DNA of 16,130 nucleotides from assembly GCA_023436515.1 (NCBI GenBank), contig JAEZIV010000269.1, forward strand, positions 1 through 16,130, written 5' to 3'. Made by a program: the position numbers and the translations under genes. This DNA comes from Bacillota bacterium (GTDB lineage: Bacteria > Bacillota > Clostridia > Acetivibrionales > DSM-1351). The first letter of the stretch is position 1; each line of letters opens with the position of its first letter. The notes beneath the pieces were generated by a model that was not told the origin of the DNA, did no database searches, and was given only the letters and a program-made list of their open reading frames with translations. This document shows, piece by piece, positions 1 through 7,976 of the stretch.

Positions 1-1651
1 GCAGTATTATGAGCAATATATGAGCAACACACCCTGTCCCGAATGTGGCGGTGCAAGATTAAGGCCCGAGAGCTTGTCGGTAACCGTTGGAGAAAAAAAT
101 ATTCATGAGCTGTCCACAATGGCAATAGCAGACATAAATGCGTTTTTTCACAATATTGAGCTTACTGCAAGGCAAAGAATGATTGCAGATCAGATTCTGA
201 AGGAGATTAACGCCAGAATCGGCTTCCTGGTGGATGTCGGTTTGGATTATCTGACTCTTTCCAGAGCTGCAGGAACTCTATCGGGGGGAGAGGCTCAGAG
301 AATAAGGCTTGCAACACAGATAGGCTCCGGCCTTATGGGAGTTTTATATATTCTGGATGAACCAAGTATTGGACTCCATCAGAGGGATAATGCAAGACTT
401 TTAACCACCTTAAACCGCCTGAGGGATTTGGGGAATACGCTGATTGTAGTTGAGCATGACGAGGATACAATGCTGGCCGCAGATCACATAATTGATATGG
501 GACCGGGGGCTGGCATACACGGCGGGCAGGTTATAGCCGAAGGGCCTCTTGATGTAATTGTTAATTCTGAGAAATCCATTACCGGTCAGTATCTCAGCGG
601 TAGAAAATCAATTGAGATACCAAAAAAGCGCAGAAAACCAAACGGAAAGTGGCTTGAAATAGTTGGTGCAAAGGAAAATAATCTAAAGGGTATTACTGCA
701 AAGCTTCCCCTTGGAGTGCTGACTTCAATCACAGGAGTATCAGGGTCAGGTAAAAGCTCTCTGATAAACGAGATACTATATAACAGCCTTGCAGCCAAGC
801 TAAACAGAGCAAAGACCCGTCCGTGTCTGCATGAGGCCATAAATGGAGTAGAGCATCTGGATAAGGTAATAAATATTGACCAATCACCAATTGGCAGAAC
901 ACCACGTTCAAATCCTGCAACCTATACAGGTGTGTTTGATCTGATCAGGGATGTTTATTCCTCAACCACAGAAGCAAAGATGAAGGGCTACAAAAACGGC
1001 AGGTTTAGCTTTAATGTTAAAGGGGGCCGCTGTGAAGCTTGTAGTGGAGACGGGATAATTAAGATAGAAATGCACTTTTTACCAGATATATATGTTCCGT
1101 GTGAGGTTTGCAAGGGAAAACGTTATAACAGAGAAACACTTGAAGTTAAGTATAAGGGAAAAAGCATTGCAGACGTACTGGACATGACAATTGAAGATGC
1201 CTTGGAGTTCTTTAAGAATATACCAAAGATACAGAAAAAGCTCCAGACGCTTTATGATGTTGGACTTGGTTATGTTAAGGTCGGACAACCCTCTACGACT
1301 CTTTCTGGAGGAGAAGCTCAGAGAGTTAAGCTTGCAACCGAGTTGTCAAAGCGAAGTACCGGCAGTACCCTATATATTTTGGATGAACCTACAACAGGGC
1401 TCCATGTTGCCGACGTACACAGGTTAATTGAGATATTGCAAAGGCTCGTTGATGCCGGTAACTCCATTATTGTTATTGAACATAACCTCGATGTTATTAA
1501 AACCTCCGACTATATTTTAGATCTTGGACCTGAGGGTGGAAATAAAGGTGGAACAATTATTGCCCAGGGAACACCAGAAGAGGTTGCTAAAATTGATGCT
1601 TCCTACACAGGCCATTATTTACAAAAGGTTCTTAACGTCAAAAGAAAATAG
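1..1651 (+). CDS. uvrA: UvrA, excinuclease ABC subunit A (C-terminal part, 5' cut by window)
   Basis: UvrA is the ATPase that scans DNA for bulky lesions and loads UvrB in nucleotide excision repair. The frame is open from the window edge (in-frame codons from base 2), and the first ATG at 20 is internal, since the residues before it (YEQY) fit the family. About 543 residues remain of a usual ~940. In order are: the end of ATPase domain I with signature [12 protein letters not shown] (~290-325) and Walker [12 protein letters not shown] (~349-381); Walker A of domain [11 protein letters not shown] (~733-762); the conserved [18 protein letters not shown] (~880-930); a zinc module CEAC (1031-1042) with CEVC (1100-1111); signature [12 protein letters not shown] (~1300-1340); and Walker [12 protein letters not shown]. 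No frameshift or missing motif is visible. uvrB would normally be a partner gene upstream, outside the window. Identification is very secure. Confidence 0.98.
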   Translation, partial: QYYEQYMSNTPCPECGGARLRPESLSVTVGEKNIHELSTMAIADINAFFHNIELTARQRMIADQILKEINARIGFLVDVGLDYLTLSRAAGTLSGGEAQRIRLATQIGSGLMGVLYILDEPSIGLHQRDNARLLTTLNRLRDLGNTLIVVEHDEDTMLAADHIIDMGPGAGIHGGQVIAEGPLDVIVNSEKSITGQYLSGRKSIEIPKKRRKPNGKWLEIVGAKENNLKGITAKLPLGVLTSITGVSGSGKSSLINEILYNSLAAKLNRAKTRPCLHEAINGVEHLDKVINIDQSPIGRTPRSNPATYTGVFDLIRDVYSSTTEAKMKGYKNGRFSFNVKGGRCEACSGDGIIKIEMHFLPDIYVPCEVCKGKRYNRETLEVKYKGKSIADVLDMTIEDALEFFKNIPKIQKKLQTLYDVGLGYVKVGQPSTTLSGGEAQRVKLATELSKRSTGSTLYILDEPTTGLHVADVHRLIEILQRLVDAGNSIIVIEHNLDVIKTSDYILDLGPEGGNKGGTIIAQGTPEEVAKIDASYTGHYLQKVLNVKRK

Positions 1652-1659
1652 AATTTCAG

Positions 1660-1700
1660 GAATCCCTGTAAAAATAATGTTTTACAGGGATTCTCCTTGT
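1660..1700 (+). terminator. Rho-independent terminator after uvrA
   Basis: A perfect 14-bp stem (1660-1673 with 1680-1693) closes a 6-base loop. It begins 9 bases after the uvrA stop. The T-tract behind it is broken (tccttgtgtcattt), so it may be leaky, but the stem is long and well placed. Confidence 0.75.
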
Positions 1701-1738
1701 GTCATTTAAAATAAAGAATTAGTTATAATATTCATACA

Positions 1739-1786
1739 TTAGGTGAATGTTAATTCTATGTTAACTTTATTGTAAATGACTTAACA
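1739..1786 (+). promoter_or_regulatory. Candidate PhoP/PhoB box repeats ahead of the phosphate operon
   Basis: TTA-type hexamers recur every 11 bases: TTAGGT at 1739, TTAATT at 1750, TTAACT at 1761, and a weaker GTAAAT at 1772. A consensus-like TTAACA at 1781 is out of this phase. The Firmicute PhoP box is a series of TT(A/T)A(C/T)A hexamers separated by 5 bases, and the array lies immediately upstream of and across the -35 element, as in PhoP-activated promoters. The gene pair downstream is phosphate uptake, which supports the idea. The match is partial and the DNA is AT-rich, so this is only a candidate. Confidence 0.4.
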
Positions 1787-1798
1787 ATGCTATATAAT
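1770..1798 (+). promoter_or_regulatory. Sigma-A type promoter for the DUF47-pit operon
   Basis: The -35 is TTGTAA (1770-1775), the spacer is 17 bases, and the -10 is a perfect TATAAT (1793-1798). A start near 1805 gives a leader of about 38 bases to the ATG at 1843. Confidence 0.65.
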
Positions 1799-1842
1799 GG
1801 AAAAGGTTTGATGTTATATTTTGTCGAAAGAAGGTATAGTTA

Positions 1843-2466
1843 ATGTTTAGAAAAACACCAAAGGAAGAAATCTTTTTTGACTATTTTATTGAGACCTGCG
1901 GGATTATTTGCAATGCTGCAAAGCTCCTTGATGATCTCACTAATAATTACGTTAATGTTAATGACAAAATTCTGGCTATTGAGGAAGCAGAGCATGCATG
2001 TGACAATAGTGTTCACAAAATACTCAATGAGCTGAATAAATCTTTTATAACGCCAATTGACAGAGAAGATATATTTACCATTGCCAAGGAGCTTGACAAT
2101 ATTACTGATGACATAGAAAGCACAGCACATCGCTTTAGCATGTTCAATGTTAAAGAAGTAAGACCTGAAGCAATAACACTTACAAAGCTTGTTGTAAGAG
2201 CTACTGACGAGCTCAGAAATGTAATGATTGAGATTAAGAATATGAAGAAGAGTAAGATGCTTCAGAATAAAATTATTGAGGTCAATAATGTTGAAGATGA
2301 AGCTGATACAATCTTCAGGGATGCAATGGCCAGCCTTTTTACATCTGAAACAGATGCAGTAGAGGTTATAAAATGGAAGGCAATATTTGAATTATTGGAA
2401 AATACAATCGATGCTTGTGAGGATGTAGCAAATATAGTAGAAGGGGTTGTAATGAAAAATGCTTAG
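1843..2466 (+). CDS. DUF47 / PhoU-like protein, partner of PiT phosphate permease
   Basis: This 207-residue soluble, all-helical protein belongs to the DUF47 (PhoU-related, YkaA-type) family, whose genes commonly sit directly before pit. Members are thought to modulate the phosphate permease at the cytoplasmic membrane face. The family pattern of acidic helix pairs is visible: an EAEHACD segment, then FITPIDREDIFTIAKELD at ~residues 67-84, then DDIES; a second acidic EVNNVEDEAD block near residue 145 mirrors the first repeat. No membrane segment or signal peptide is seen. The ATG at 1843 is preceded by GAAAGAAGG (1826-1834) at 8 bases. The gene overlaps the start of pit by 8 bases, indicating translational coupling. 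The length is normal. The exact biochemical role is not established for most of the family. Confidence 0.9.
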   Translation: MFRKTPKEEIFFDYFIETCGIICNAAKLLDDLTNNYVNVNDKILAIEEAEHACDNSVHKILNELNKSFITPIDREDIFTIAKELDNITDDIESTAHRFSMFNVKEVRPEAITLTKLVVRATDELRNVMIEIKNMKKSKMLQNKIIEVNNVEDEADTIFRDAMASLFTSETDAVEVIKWKAIFELLENTIDACEDVANIVEGVVMKNA

Positions 2467-3457
2467 TGTATCATTGATAGCAGTTGTCGTACTAGCATTG
2501 GGATTTGATTTTATTAACGGCTTTCACGATACAGCAAATTCTATAGCTACATCAGTATCAACAAGAGTTTTATCTCTAAGACAGGCAGTAATCATGTCTG
2601 CCATCTTAAACTTCGTTGGTGCTCTTACCAGTAGTAAGGTTGCAAAGACAATAACCAGTGGGCTGGTTGATAATTCGATGATTACTGCACAATATGTAAT
2701 CATTGCAACCTTGATTGCAGCAATTATTTGGGACTTGATAACCTGGTATTACGGCATACCAAGCAGTTCCTCCCATGCTCTTATTGGAGCGCTACTGGGA
2801 TCTTCTATTGCTTTTGTAGGCAACTTTAATGTTGTTATTTGGGCAGGTTTTTTGAAGAAGGTTATACTTCCGTTAGTAACATCACCCTTTATCGGTTTTG
2901 CAGTTGGTTTTTTCTTTATGAAAGCAATATATAAGTTATTCCGATCATTCTCTCCTAGGTTTGTCAACAAATCCTTTTCCAAGCTCCAGATTTTATCAGC
3001 AGCGTTAATGTCGTACTCCCATGGTAATAACGATGCTCAGAAATCCATGGGTATTATTACTTTGGCACTTATTGGGGCAGGGTTAAACGGCGGACATACA
3101 GATGTTCAAACATGGGTAATGCTTGCTTGCGCGCTGGCAATGGCATTCGGAACCTCTATTGGAGGTTGGAGAATTATAAAAACTATGGGTGTTAATATGA
3201 TAAAGCTTCAGCCTGTGGGAGGCTTTGCCGCACAGACTGGTGCAGCCTTAGTCATCGAAACCATGACCTATTTTGGAGCACCTGTTAGTACTACTCAGGT
3301 TATTTCAACATCAATTATGGGTGTTGGAGCATCAAAAAGAGTTTCTGCCGTAAAATGGGCTCTTGCAAGAAACATTGTATGGGCATGGGTAATTACAATA
3401 CCAATAACAGCATTGATGGGAGCCTTTATAACTATAATATTTAAAATGTTTGCATAG
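2459..3457 (+). CDS. pit: PiT-family inorganic phosphate transporter
   Basis: This is a low-affinity phosphate permease of the PHO4/PiT family, driven by an ion gradient in the cytoplasmic membrane. At 332 residues it has the typical compact bacterial length and about ten hydrophobic segments. Both inverted-repeat signatures are visible: GFDFINGFHDTANSIATSV near residues 15-33, and SHGNNDAQKSMG with H188, G189, N190, N191, D192. A GIPSSSSHALIGALLGSS loop (~residue 98 on) and the matching GAPVSTTQVISTSIMGVGAS (~273 on) are the paired conserved PiT loops. The start at 2459 lies inside the end of the DUF47 gene, with AAGGGG at 2441-2446 (12 bases, somewhat long), so coupling to the upstream gene likely helps initiation. 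The substrate could in principle be sulfate, as in CysP relatives, but the DUF47 partner argues for phosphate. Confidence 0.94.
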   Translation: MLSVSLIAVVVLALGFDFINGFHDTANSIATSVSTRVLSLRQAVIMSAILNFVGALTSSKVAKTITSGLVDNSMITAQYVIIATLIAAIIWDLITWYYGIPSSSSHALIGALLGSSIAFVGNFNVVIWAGFLKKVILPLVTSPFIGFAVGFFFMKAIYKLFRSFSPRFVNKSFSKLQILSAALMSYSHGNNDAQKSMGIITLALIGAGLNGGHTDVQTWVMLACALAMAFGTSIGGWRIIKTMGVNMIKLQPVGGFAAQTGAALVIETMTYFGAPVSTTQVISTSIMGVGASKRVSAVKWALARNIVWAWVITIPITALMGAFITIIFKMFA

Positions 3458-3506
3458 GTTTATATACTTATAAAATTAAGTGTTAAAAACAATAATACAA
3501 GTTATC

Positions 3507-3540
3507 AGAGTAATGAAATTTATTTTATTACTCTTTTGTT
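3507..3540 (+). terminator. Rho-independent terminator after pit
   Basis: A 12-bp stem (3507-3518 with 3523-3534, one G-U pair) with a 4-base loop is followed by TTTTGTTT. It lies 49 bases past the pit stop. Confidence 0.75.
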
Positions 3541-3546
3541 TAAGTA

Positions 3547-3585
3547 AAAATGGTTAAAGGGTTCCCCCTTTAATCATTTTTATTA
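3547..3585 (+). terminator. Second terminator-like hairpin in tandem
   Basis: A 15-bp stem (3547-3561 with 3566-3580, one G-U pair) closes a ttcc loop and ends in a T-run on the + strand. It starts 12 bases after the first hairpin. It probably is a back-up terminator for the pit operon; on the - strand no T-tract follows the stem. Confidence 0.6.
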
Positions 3586-3589
3586 GGTC

Positions 3590-3680
3590 ACAAATTGTTT
3601 ACATTTAGGTGGACCGAAATGGGGAATATAAGTCGCATAGTCACGTTATATAGACTATAGCGACGTTATGCCAATTTGTT
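3590..3680. other. Folded inverted-repeat element, function unknown
   Basis: A central hairpin pairs 3628-3642 with 3653-3669 (about 15 bp, single-base bulges at 3659 and 3665) around a 10-base loop. Outside it, acaaattg (3590-3597) is the inverse complement of caatttgt (3672-3679), and aaatgg (3617-3622) can pair with ccaattt (3671-3677), so alternative folds exist. The base acgttat occurs both in the loop (3643-3649) and in the right arm (3663-3669). No T-tract follows, so it is not a simple terminator. I do not recognise a known riboswitch class. Confidence 0.4.
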
Positions 3681-3734
3681 TTGACTTTAATAAGTTATTT
3701 AACACTTAAAAATAAAAAATAGCATAAAAGCAGT

Positions 3735-3763
3735 TAGACCCGGTAAAGTACTTGTGTTATACT
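3735..3763 (+). promoter_or_regulatory. Candidate promoter for clp, giving a long leader
   Basis: TAGACC (3735-3740), a 17-base spacer and TATACT (3758-3763) make a plausible sigma-A promoter. If used, the 5' untranslated region would be about 355 bases. Another -35-like TTGACT at 3681 lacks a good -10 at normal spacing. Confidence 0.35.
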
Positions 3764-4126
3764 ATTTAAAGCCACAGGGAAACGATATTGCTAAAATGAA
3801 AAAAACTAAGACATTTATGGAAATAATATAGTATATATGTATATAAGGATTTGCTATATCCAGTTACTAATAACGTGAAAAGTGGTATAACATATTATAT
3901 ATATTTTTTAGACAGTTTTTTATCGTGCATGCTTTAATATAGTATTTTTAGGATATTAGTCCAACCATAAAGCAGAGTGATTAATAAGTTTGTATAATGG
4001 AAAACATTGATATGGTATATAGAAGGTTAAATGTTAATAAAGTCGAAAAGCTTAGCGGGTTAAGCGGTTGGATGGAGGCAAAGGTCTCAAAATCAGGGTT
4101 TATTAAATTTATCAACGGAGGTCAAC

Positions 4127-6460
4127 ATGATAAAATGCTCAGTATGCAATAAAAATATAGCAGTAGTTTTTGTTACTAAATTTTTAGATGGAAAGCAGAT
4201 TCAGGAAGGTCTATGTGTTAGCTGTGCGAGAAAGCAAAACCTACAGCCCATAGACCAGTTGTTGTCCCAGACCGGTATGACCGAGGATGAGCTTGACAAT
4301 ATCAGTAAGCAGGTTGGAGATATGTTGGAGGATATGGAGGGAAATGAGCTTCTGGAAGCCCTTCAGGGCGACCCGGGCAATGTTAATCAGTCCAACCCCT
4401 TCTTCGGAATTCTTAATAAGGCTTTTCCCAAAGCTGCTGATAACCAGAATACTGACATTTCTGCTGTCAGCAGCCCAGATAAGGATGGTCCGGAAGATAA
4501 GAATACAACAAAAACCAGAGTTCAGGATAAAAAAGTAAATAAAAAGAAGAAGTATCTTGATACTTATGGTACAAACCTTATCGATAAAGCACGAGATGGT
4601 GCTATTGACAAGGTAATCGGAAGGAACAGAGAGATTGATAGGGTTGTTCAGATATTAAACAGAAGAACAAAAAACAATCCTGTGCTCATTGGTGAGCCCG
4701 GTGTGGGTAAAACAGCCATAGCCGAAGGGCTGGCTGTAAGGATAGCAGAAAAAAAAGTACCTCAGAAGCTATTTGATTCAGAGGTATATCTCCTTGACAT
4801 GACCAGTGTTGTAGCTGGTACTCAGTTCAGAGGACAATTTGAAAGCAGAATGAAGGGAATTATTGAAGAAGCAAAGGCTTACGGAAATATTATTCTCGTC
4901 ATTGATGAGTTGCATAATATAATGGGAGCAGGCGAGGCAGAAGGAGCAATGAACGCCGCAAATATACTTAAGCCGGCTCTTTCCAGAGGTGAAATCCAGG
5001 TTATTGGAGCAACAACTCTTAACGAATACAGAAAGCATATTGAAAAGGATTCTGCCCTTGAAAGAAGATTTCAGCCTGTTATTGTAGATGAGCCCTCAAT
5101 AGAAGAAGCAATAGAGATTTTAATGGGCATTAAGCATTATTATGAGGAGTATCACCGGGTAAAAATAAGTGAGGATATTGTCAAGGCAGCTGTCAATTAT
5201 TCTGAAAGATATATAACAGATAGGCTATTACCTGACAAAGCAATAGACGTTATTGATGAAGCCGGTTCAAGAGCAAACCTCAAAAATGTAAAGCTGGTTG
5301 AACTGCAAAATTATAAGGACGAACTGCGGAGAGTTCAGGAAGAAAAGGAAACAGCAGTTTCAGCAGATTCTATTGAGGATTATCAGAAGGCTGCTGATTT
5401 AAAGGTATATGAATGTAAGCTTATCAGCCAGATAAAAGATATAGAGGACACCAGCAAGGATGTTGAGCTGACAATTGATGACATAGCAAGTGTTATTGAA
5501 GCCTGGACCAAAATACCAATACAGAGGTTGAGTGAAGAGGAATCTCAGAAGCTGATAAATCTGGAGACCAGACTTCACAAGCGTGTAATTGGCCAGAATA
5601 AGGCAGTAGAGGGTGTTTCCCGTGCAATAAGAAGAAGCAGATCGGGCTTTAAGAAGAGAAAGAAGCCGGCATCCTTTATATTTGTGGGACCTACCGGAGT
5701 CGGAAAAACCGAGCTTGTAAGGGCTTTGGCAATGGAGCTGTTTGAAAGCGAGGAAGCCCTGATAAGACTGGATATGTCAGAATATATGGAGAAGCATACC
5801 GTATCCAAGCTCATCGGCTCGCCACCGGGTTATGTGGGCTATGATGATGCCGGGCAGCTTACTGAAAAGGTCAGAAGGAAGCCTTACTCGGTAATTCTGC
5901 TGGATGAAATAGAGAAGGCTCATCCTGACGTGTTTAATATGCTGCTGCAGATACTTGAGGATGGAAGATTGACAGACAGTCATGGTAGAACTGTGAGCTT
6001 TGAAAATACAATTATTATTATGACTTCAAATGCCGGAACAAACTTTAAGTCAAGTGGCATAGGTTTTTCGAATAATTCGTACAGCTCCTTGGAAAGCAAG
6101 GTAAAGGATGTACTGAAGGAAACCTTCCGGCCCGAGTTTTTGAATAGAATTGATGATGTTATAGTGTTTACAGAGCTAAGTAATGTAGAGCTGAAGCAAA
6201 TCATAGAGCTTATGCTTGAAGAGGTTTATACAGAAGCAAGAGACAAGGATATACGTGTTAATGTTAGTGAAAAGGCAAAAGACTTCCTCCTTGAAAAGGG
6301 CTACGACATAAAATTCGGTGCCAGACCATTGAGGCGTGCAATTCAGAATTATGTAGAAGACAGACTTTCAGAGGAATACCTAAAGGGTACATTGAAGGAA
6401 GGAGCCCTTGTCGGTATTGATCTTAATCAAAATAATGAAATTGAGCTTACAATAATATAA
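4127..6460 (+). CDS. clpE: ClpE-type AAA+ unfoldase, ATP-binding subunit of Clp protease
   Basis: This Hsp100 ATPase would unfold damaged or tagged proteins in the cytoplasm and feed them to ClpP. Its 777 residues read: an N-terminal zinc finger (C4, C7, C30, C33); an acidic helix; a polar linker rich in D, N, K (~95-145); a first AAA+ module with Walker A GEPGVGKT (189-196) and VIDELHN; a UVR-like coiled M domain (~400-440); a second AAA+ module with Walker A GPTGVGKT (521-528) and LLDEIEKAH; then a candidate ClpP-docking loop IGF (645-647) and a C-terminal D2 small domain. The Clp_N double repeat of ClpC/ClpA is absent, so the layout fits ClpE rather than ClpC. It is longer than B. subtilis ClpE (about 700) because of the linker. 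GGAGGT (4117-4122) precedes the ATG. ctsR, mcsA and mcsB are not beside it. The ClpE label rests on architecture. Confidence 0.88.
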   Translation: MIKCSVCNKNIAVVFVTKFLDGKQIQEGLCVSCARKQNLQPIDQLLSQTGMTEDELDNISKQVGDMLEDMEGNELLEALQGDPGNVNQSNPFFGILNKAFPKAADNQNTDISAVSSPDKDGPEDKNTTKTRVQDKKVNKKKKYLDTYGTNLIDKARDGAIDKVIGRNREIDRVVQILNRRTKNNPVLIGEPGVGKTAIAEGLAVRIAEKKVPQKLFDSEVYLLDMTSVVAGTQFRGQFESRMKGIIEEAKAYGNIILVIDELHNIMGAGEAEGAMNAANILKPALSRGEIQVIGATTLNEYRKHIEKDSALERRFQPVIVDEPSIEEAIEILMGIKHYYEEYHRVKISEDIVKAAVNYSERYITDRLLPDKAIDVIDEAGSRANLKNVKLVELQNYKDELRRVQEEKETAVSADSIEDYQKAADLKVYECKLISQIKDIEDTSKDVELTIDDIASVIEAWTKIPIQRLSEEESQKLINLETRLHKRVIGQNKAVEGVSRAIRRSRSGFKKRKKPASFIFVGPTGVGKTELVRALAMELFESEEALIRLDMSEYMEKHTVSKLIGSPPGYVGYDDAGQLTEKVRRKPYSVILLDEIEKAHPDVFNMLLQILEDGRLTDSHGRTVSFENTIIIMTSNAGTNFKSSGIGFSNNSYSSLESKVKDVLKETFRPEFLNRIDDVIVFTELSNVELKQIIELMLEEVYTEARDKDIRVNVSEKAKDFLLEKGYDIKFGARPLRRAIQNYVEDRLSEEYLKGTLKEGALVGIDLNQNNEIELTII

Positions 6461-6472
6461 AAATATAAATTG

Positions 6473-6511
6473 ATGCTGTCGGATTATTCCTGCAGCATTT
6501 TTTCTTTTTTT
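6473..6511 (+). terminator. Rho-independent terminator after clp
   Basis: The stem is atgctg (6473-6478) with cagcat (6493-6498), continued by a G-U pair, one mismatch and gga/tcc around a 4-base loop. It is followed by a long T-tract with a single C (6498-6511). Confidence 0.85.
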
Positions 6512-6542
6512 AGTAAAACAATCATATATTGTAATTTATATG

Positions 6543-6572
6543 TTGCATATTATGTGAGTTAATAATTATAAT
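6543..6572 (+). promoter_or_regulatory. Weak candidate promoter for the sensing operon
   Basis: A perfect TATAAT (6567-6572) has a poor -35, TTGCAT (6543-6548), 18 bases upstream. A weak -35 would suit an activator-dependent promoter, but AT-rich DNA gives such matches easily. The leader to the TTG start would be about 64 bases. Confidence 0.3.
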
Positions 6573-6642
6573 TACTGTATAAGTGCTAAGCATTCTCGTC
6601 TGTGTAATGTTGTTTTCCAATGAATTTAAGCGGGGTGATATA

Positions 6643-7947
6643 TTGAAATACTCAAGGGGTCTTTTAGGTATAGGTATTTCTGCCATGTTGTGTTTATCCA
6701 TGGTCGCGTGTGCAGGGAGCAGTACCAATGAGCCTGCGGATTTAAGCGGGTCTGCGCTGTCAACAGCCGGTACTACAATTGAAATAATGACAACCTGGGG
6801 CGGCGTAGATAGTAAGGCCGGGACATTTAAAGAGATATTGGCTAAATTCGAGGGTGAAGACAACACGATAAAGATTTTAAATCAATCCATTTTTGGAGAT
6901 GATTATTTGCCTACCCTAAAAACAAGATTTGCCTCTGGAAATGAACCTGACATTTTTGGCCTTTGGCCGGGTTCAGACATCAAATTTCTAGTGAAGGCAA
7001 ATAAGGTAGCTGAACTAACAGACAAATTAAAGCAGGATAGAGAGTGGATGGACAGCTTTGCTCAGAATAGTTTTATGTATACAACCTATGATGACAAAAT
7101 ATATGGAATTCCTTTTGAGCTAGTCTTTGAGGGTCTGTTTATTAACAAGGATCTTTTCAAGAAATACCGGGTAAAGATCCCCGATAACTATGAGGAACTG
7201 AAGGCGGCAATTGAAATTTTTATATCAAACGGAATAATACCTATAGCATATAACTCCTCAGCAGAGGGCTCTTACATATATCAAAATATGATAGCCAGTC
7301 TTGGTGGCCGCAGCGGCGTAGTAGATAGTATTAAAGATGGTATGATAAATAAGCATTATTTAGATGCAATGAAGTATCTAAAGGAACTCTATGATATGGG
7401 AGCCTTTCCGAAGGATGCATTGACGCTGACCAGTAATCAAAGAAATGAGTTGTTTTTTACCAAGCAGGCAGCTATGATAGTTCAGGGTTCATGGTTTATA
7501 CCTTATTTCGATAAAGATGATGACAGCGTTGAAATGATACCATTCCCGGCAATGACGAAAGGCAGCCCTAAGGTTCCTACCGGCTTAGGAGGGGGTACAT
7601 TTTATATTAGCAAGAGCTCTTGGGATACTCCGACTGGGGAGGATAGCACCATTAAGTTGTTGAAATACCTTACATCGAAGGAATCGGCTGAATTTTTCTA
7701 TGAAAGAACTGCGTTATTAAGCAATTTAAGAATAGTAAGGGGTATGCCGTACAGCATATTAGCGCAGCAGAGTATTAACTTCTATAAGAACACCTCGGAA
7801 GAGGATTTGACTTCAATTCCTGATCATATCATAGACAGAAGTGCCTGGAATGATATAGTGATTCAACAGTTTCCTTATTTTCTTGAGGGAAAAAGATCAG
7901 CTGAGGAAATTTGGAGCCAGGCTGTGGAAAAAATGCTCCGAAATTAA
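6643..7947 (+). CDS. Lipoprotein sugar-binding protein of a three-component sensing system
   Basis: This is an extracellular solute-binding protein of the SBP_bac_1/8 type used for oligosaccharides, anchored to the outer face of the membrane. The frame is open from a GTG at 6583 and an ATG at 6607, but I choose TTG at 6643 because GGGGTGA lies 5-6 bases before it and the product then begins with KYSRG and a short hydrophobic core ending at a lipobox, VAC with C23. The mature part (434 residues with the signal) shows the usual fold marks: GNEPDIFGLWPGSD, DDKIYGIPFELVFEG, and a C-terminal VEKML helix. No permease adjoins it; a sensor kinase follows after 29 bases. In cellulolytic clostridia such orphan binding proteins present the ligand to the kinase (CuaD/XuaD type, from memory), so a sensing role is more likely than transport. 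The ligand is unknown. Confidence 0.88.
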   Translation: MKYSRGLLGIGISAMLCLSMVACAGSSTNEPADLSGSALSTAGTTIEIMTTWGGVDSKAGTFKEILAKFEGEDNTIKILNQSIFGDDYLPTLKTRFASGNEPDIFGLWPGSDIKFLVKANKVAELTDKLKQDREWMDSFAQNSFMYTTYDDKIYGIPFELVFEGLFINKDLFKKYRVKIPDNYEELKAAIEIFISNGIIPIAYNSSAEGSYIYQNMIASLGGRSGVVDSIKDGMINKHYLDAMKYLKELYDMGAFPKDALTLTSNQRNELFFTKQAAMIVQGSWFIPYFDKDDDSVEMIPFPAMTKGSPKVPTGLGGGTFYISKSSWDTPTGEDSTIKLLKYLTSKESAEFFYERTALLSNLRIVRGMPYSILAQQSINFYKNTSEEDLTSIPDHIIDRSAWNDIVIQQFPYFLEGKRSAEEIWSQAVEKMLRN

Positions 7948-7976
7948 TCTTCAAATTGATAGAATTGAGGTTATCA

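Larger units (their letters stand above)
3458..4126. other. Gene-free stretch between pit and clp
   Basis: This 669-base region is AT-rich, especially 3810-3960. It contains the two terminators and the inverted-repeat element listed separately, a candidate promoter, and no convincing gene. A perfect TATAAT at 3993-3998 has no good -35. A 7-bp long-range complementarity (tccaacc at 3960-3966 with ggttgga at 4066-4072) and a small hairpin, gctta with taagc (about 4050-4065), lie in the last 170 bases before clp. I saw no CtsR heptad repeat and no CIRCE element. Confidence 0.6.

Noticed and set aside
1..1651. Possible truncated uvrA pseudogene.
   Set aside because: The frame is open through the window edge and all motifs after it are intact, so the truncation is from windowing.
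3796..3831. A tiny frame of 11 residues starting at ATG 3796 in the clp leader.
   Set aside because: No ribosome-binding site and a length expected by chance.
3765..3835. A faint resemblance to c-di-GMP or preQ1 riboswitch pieces (aaagccacaggg; an A-rich tail with aaaaaactaag).
   Set aside because: The required partner helices and tetraloop/receptor or pseudoknot could not be found; only short strings match.
3997..4152. A 51-codon open frame starting at ATG 3997 and overlapping the clp start by 26 bases in another frame.
   Set aside because: There is no Shine-Dalgarno site at suitable distance, its ATG is part of a TATAAT-like string, and the product resembles no family I know. It could be a leader peptide but I cannot support it.
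4778..5038. Open frames on the - strand inside uvrA, clp, kinase and binding-protein genes.
   Set aside because: They lie opposite strongly conserved genes, lack ribosome-binding sites and show no recognisable protein features; no antisense gene is supported. No CRISPR array, tRNA, rRNA or intact insertion sequence was seen.
6581..6600. agtgctaagcattctc resembling one half of a CIRCE element.
   Set aside because: The second inverted half with 9-base spacing is absent, and the site is ahead of a sugar-sensing gene.
7911..7976. Extension of the kinase frame into the end of the binding-protein gene.
   Set aside because: The ATG at 7977 has a good Shine-Dalgarno site and begins a normal N-terminus; the upstream codons overlap coding sequence in another frame.
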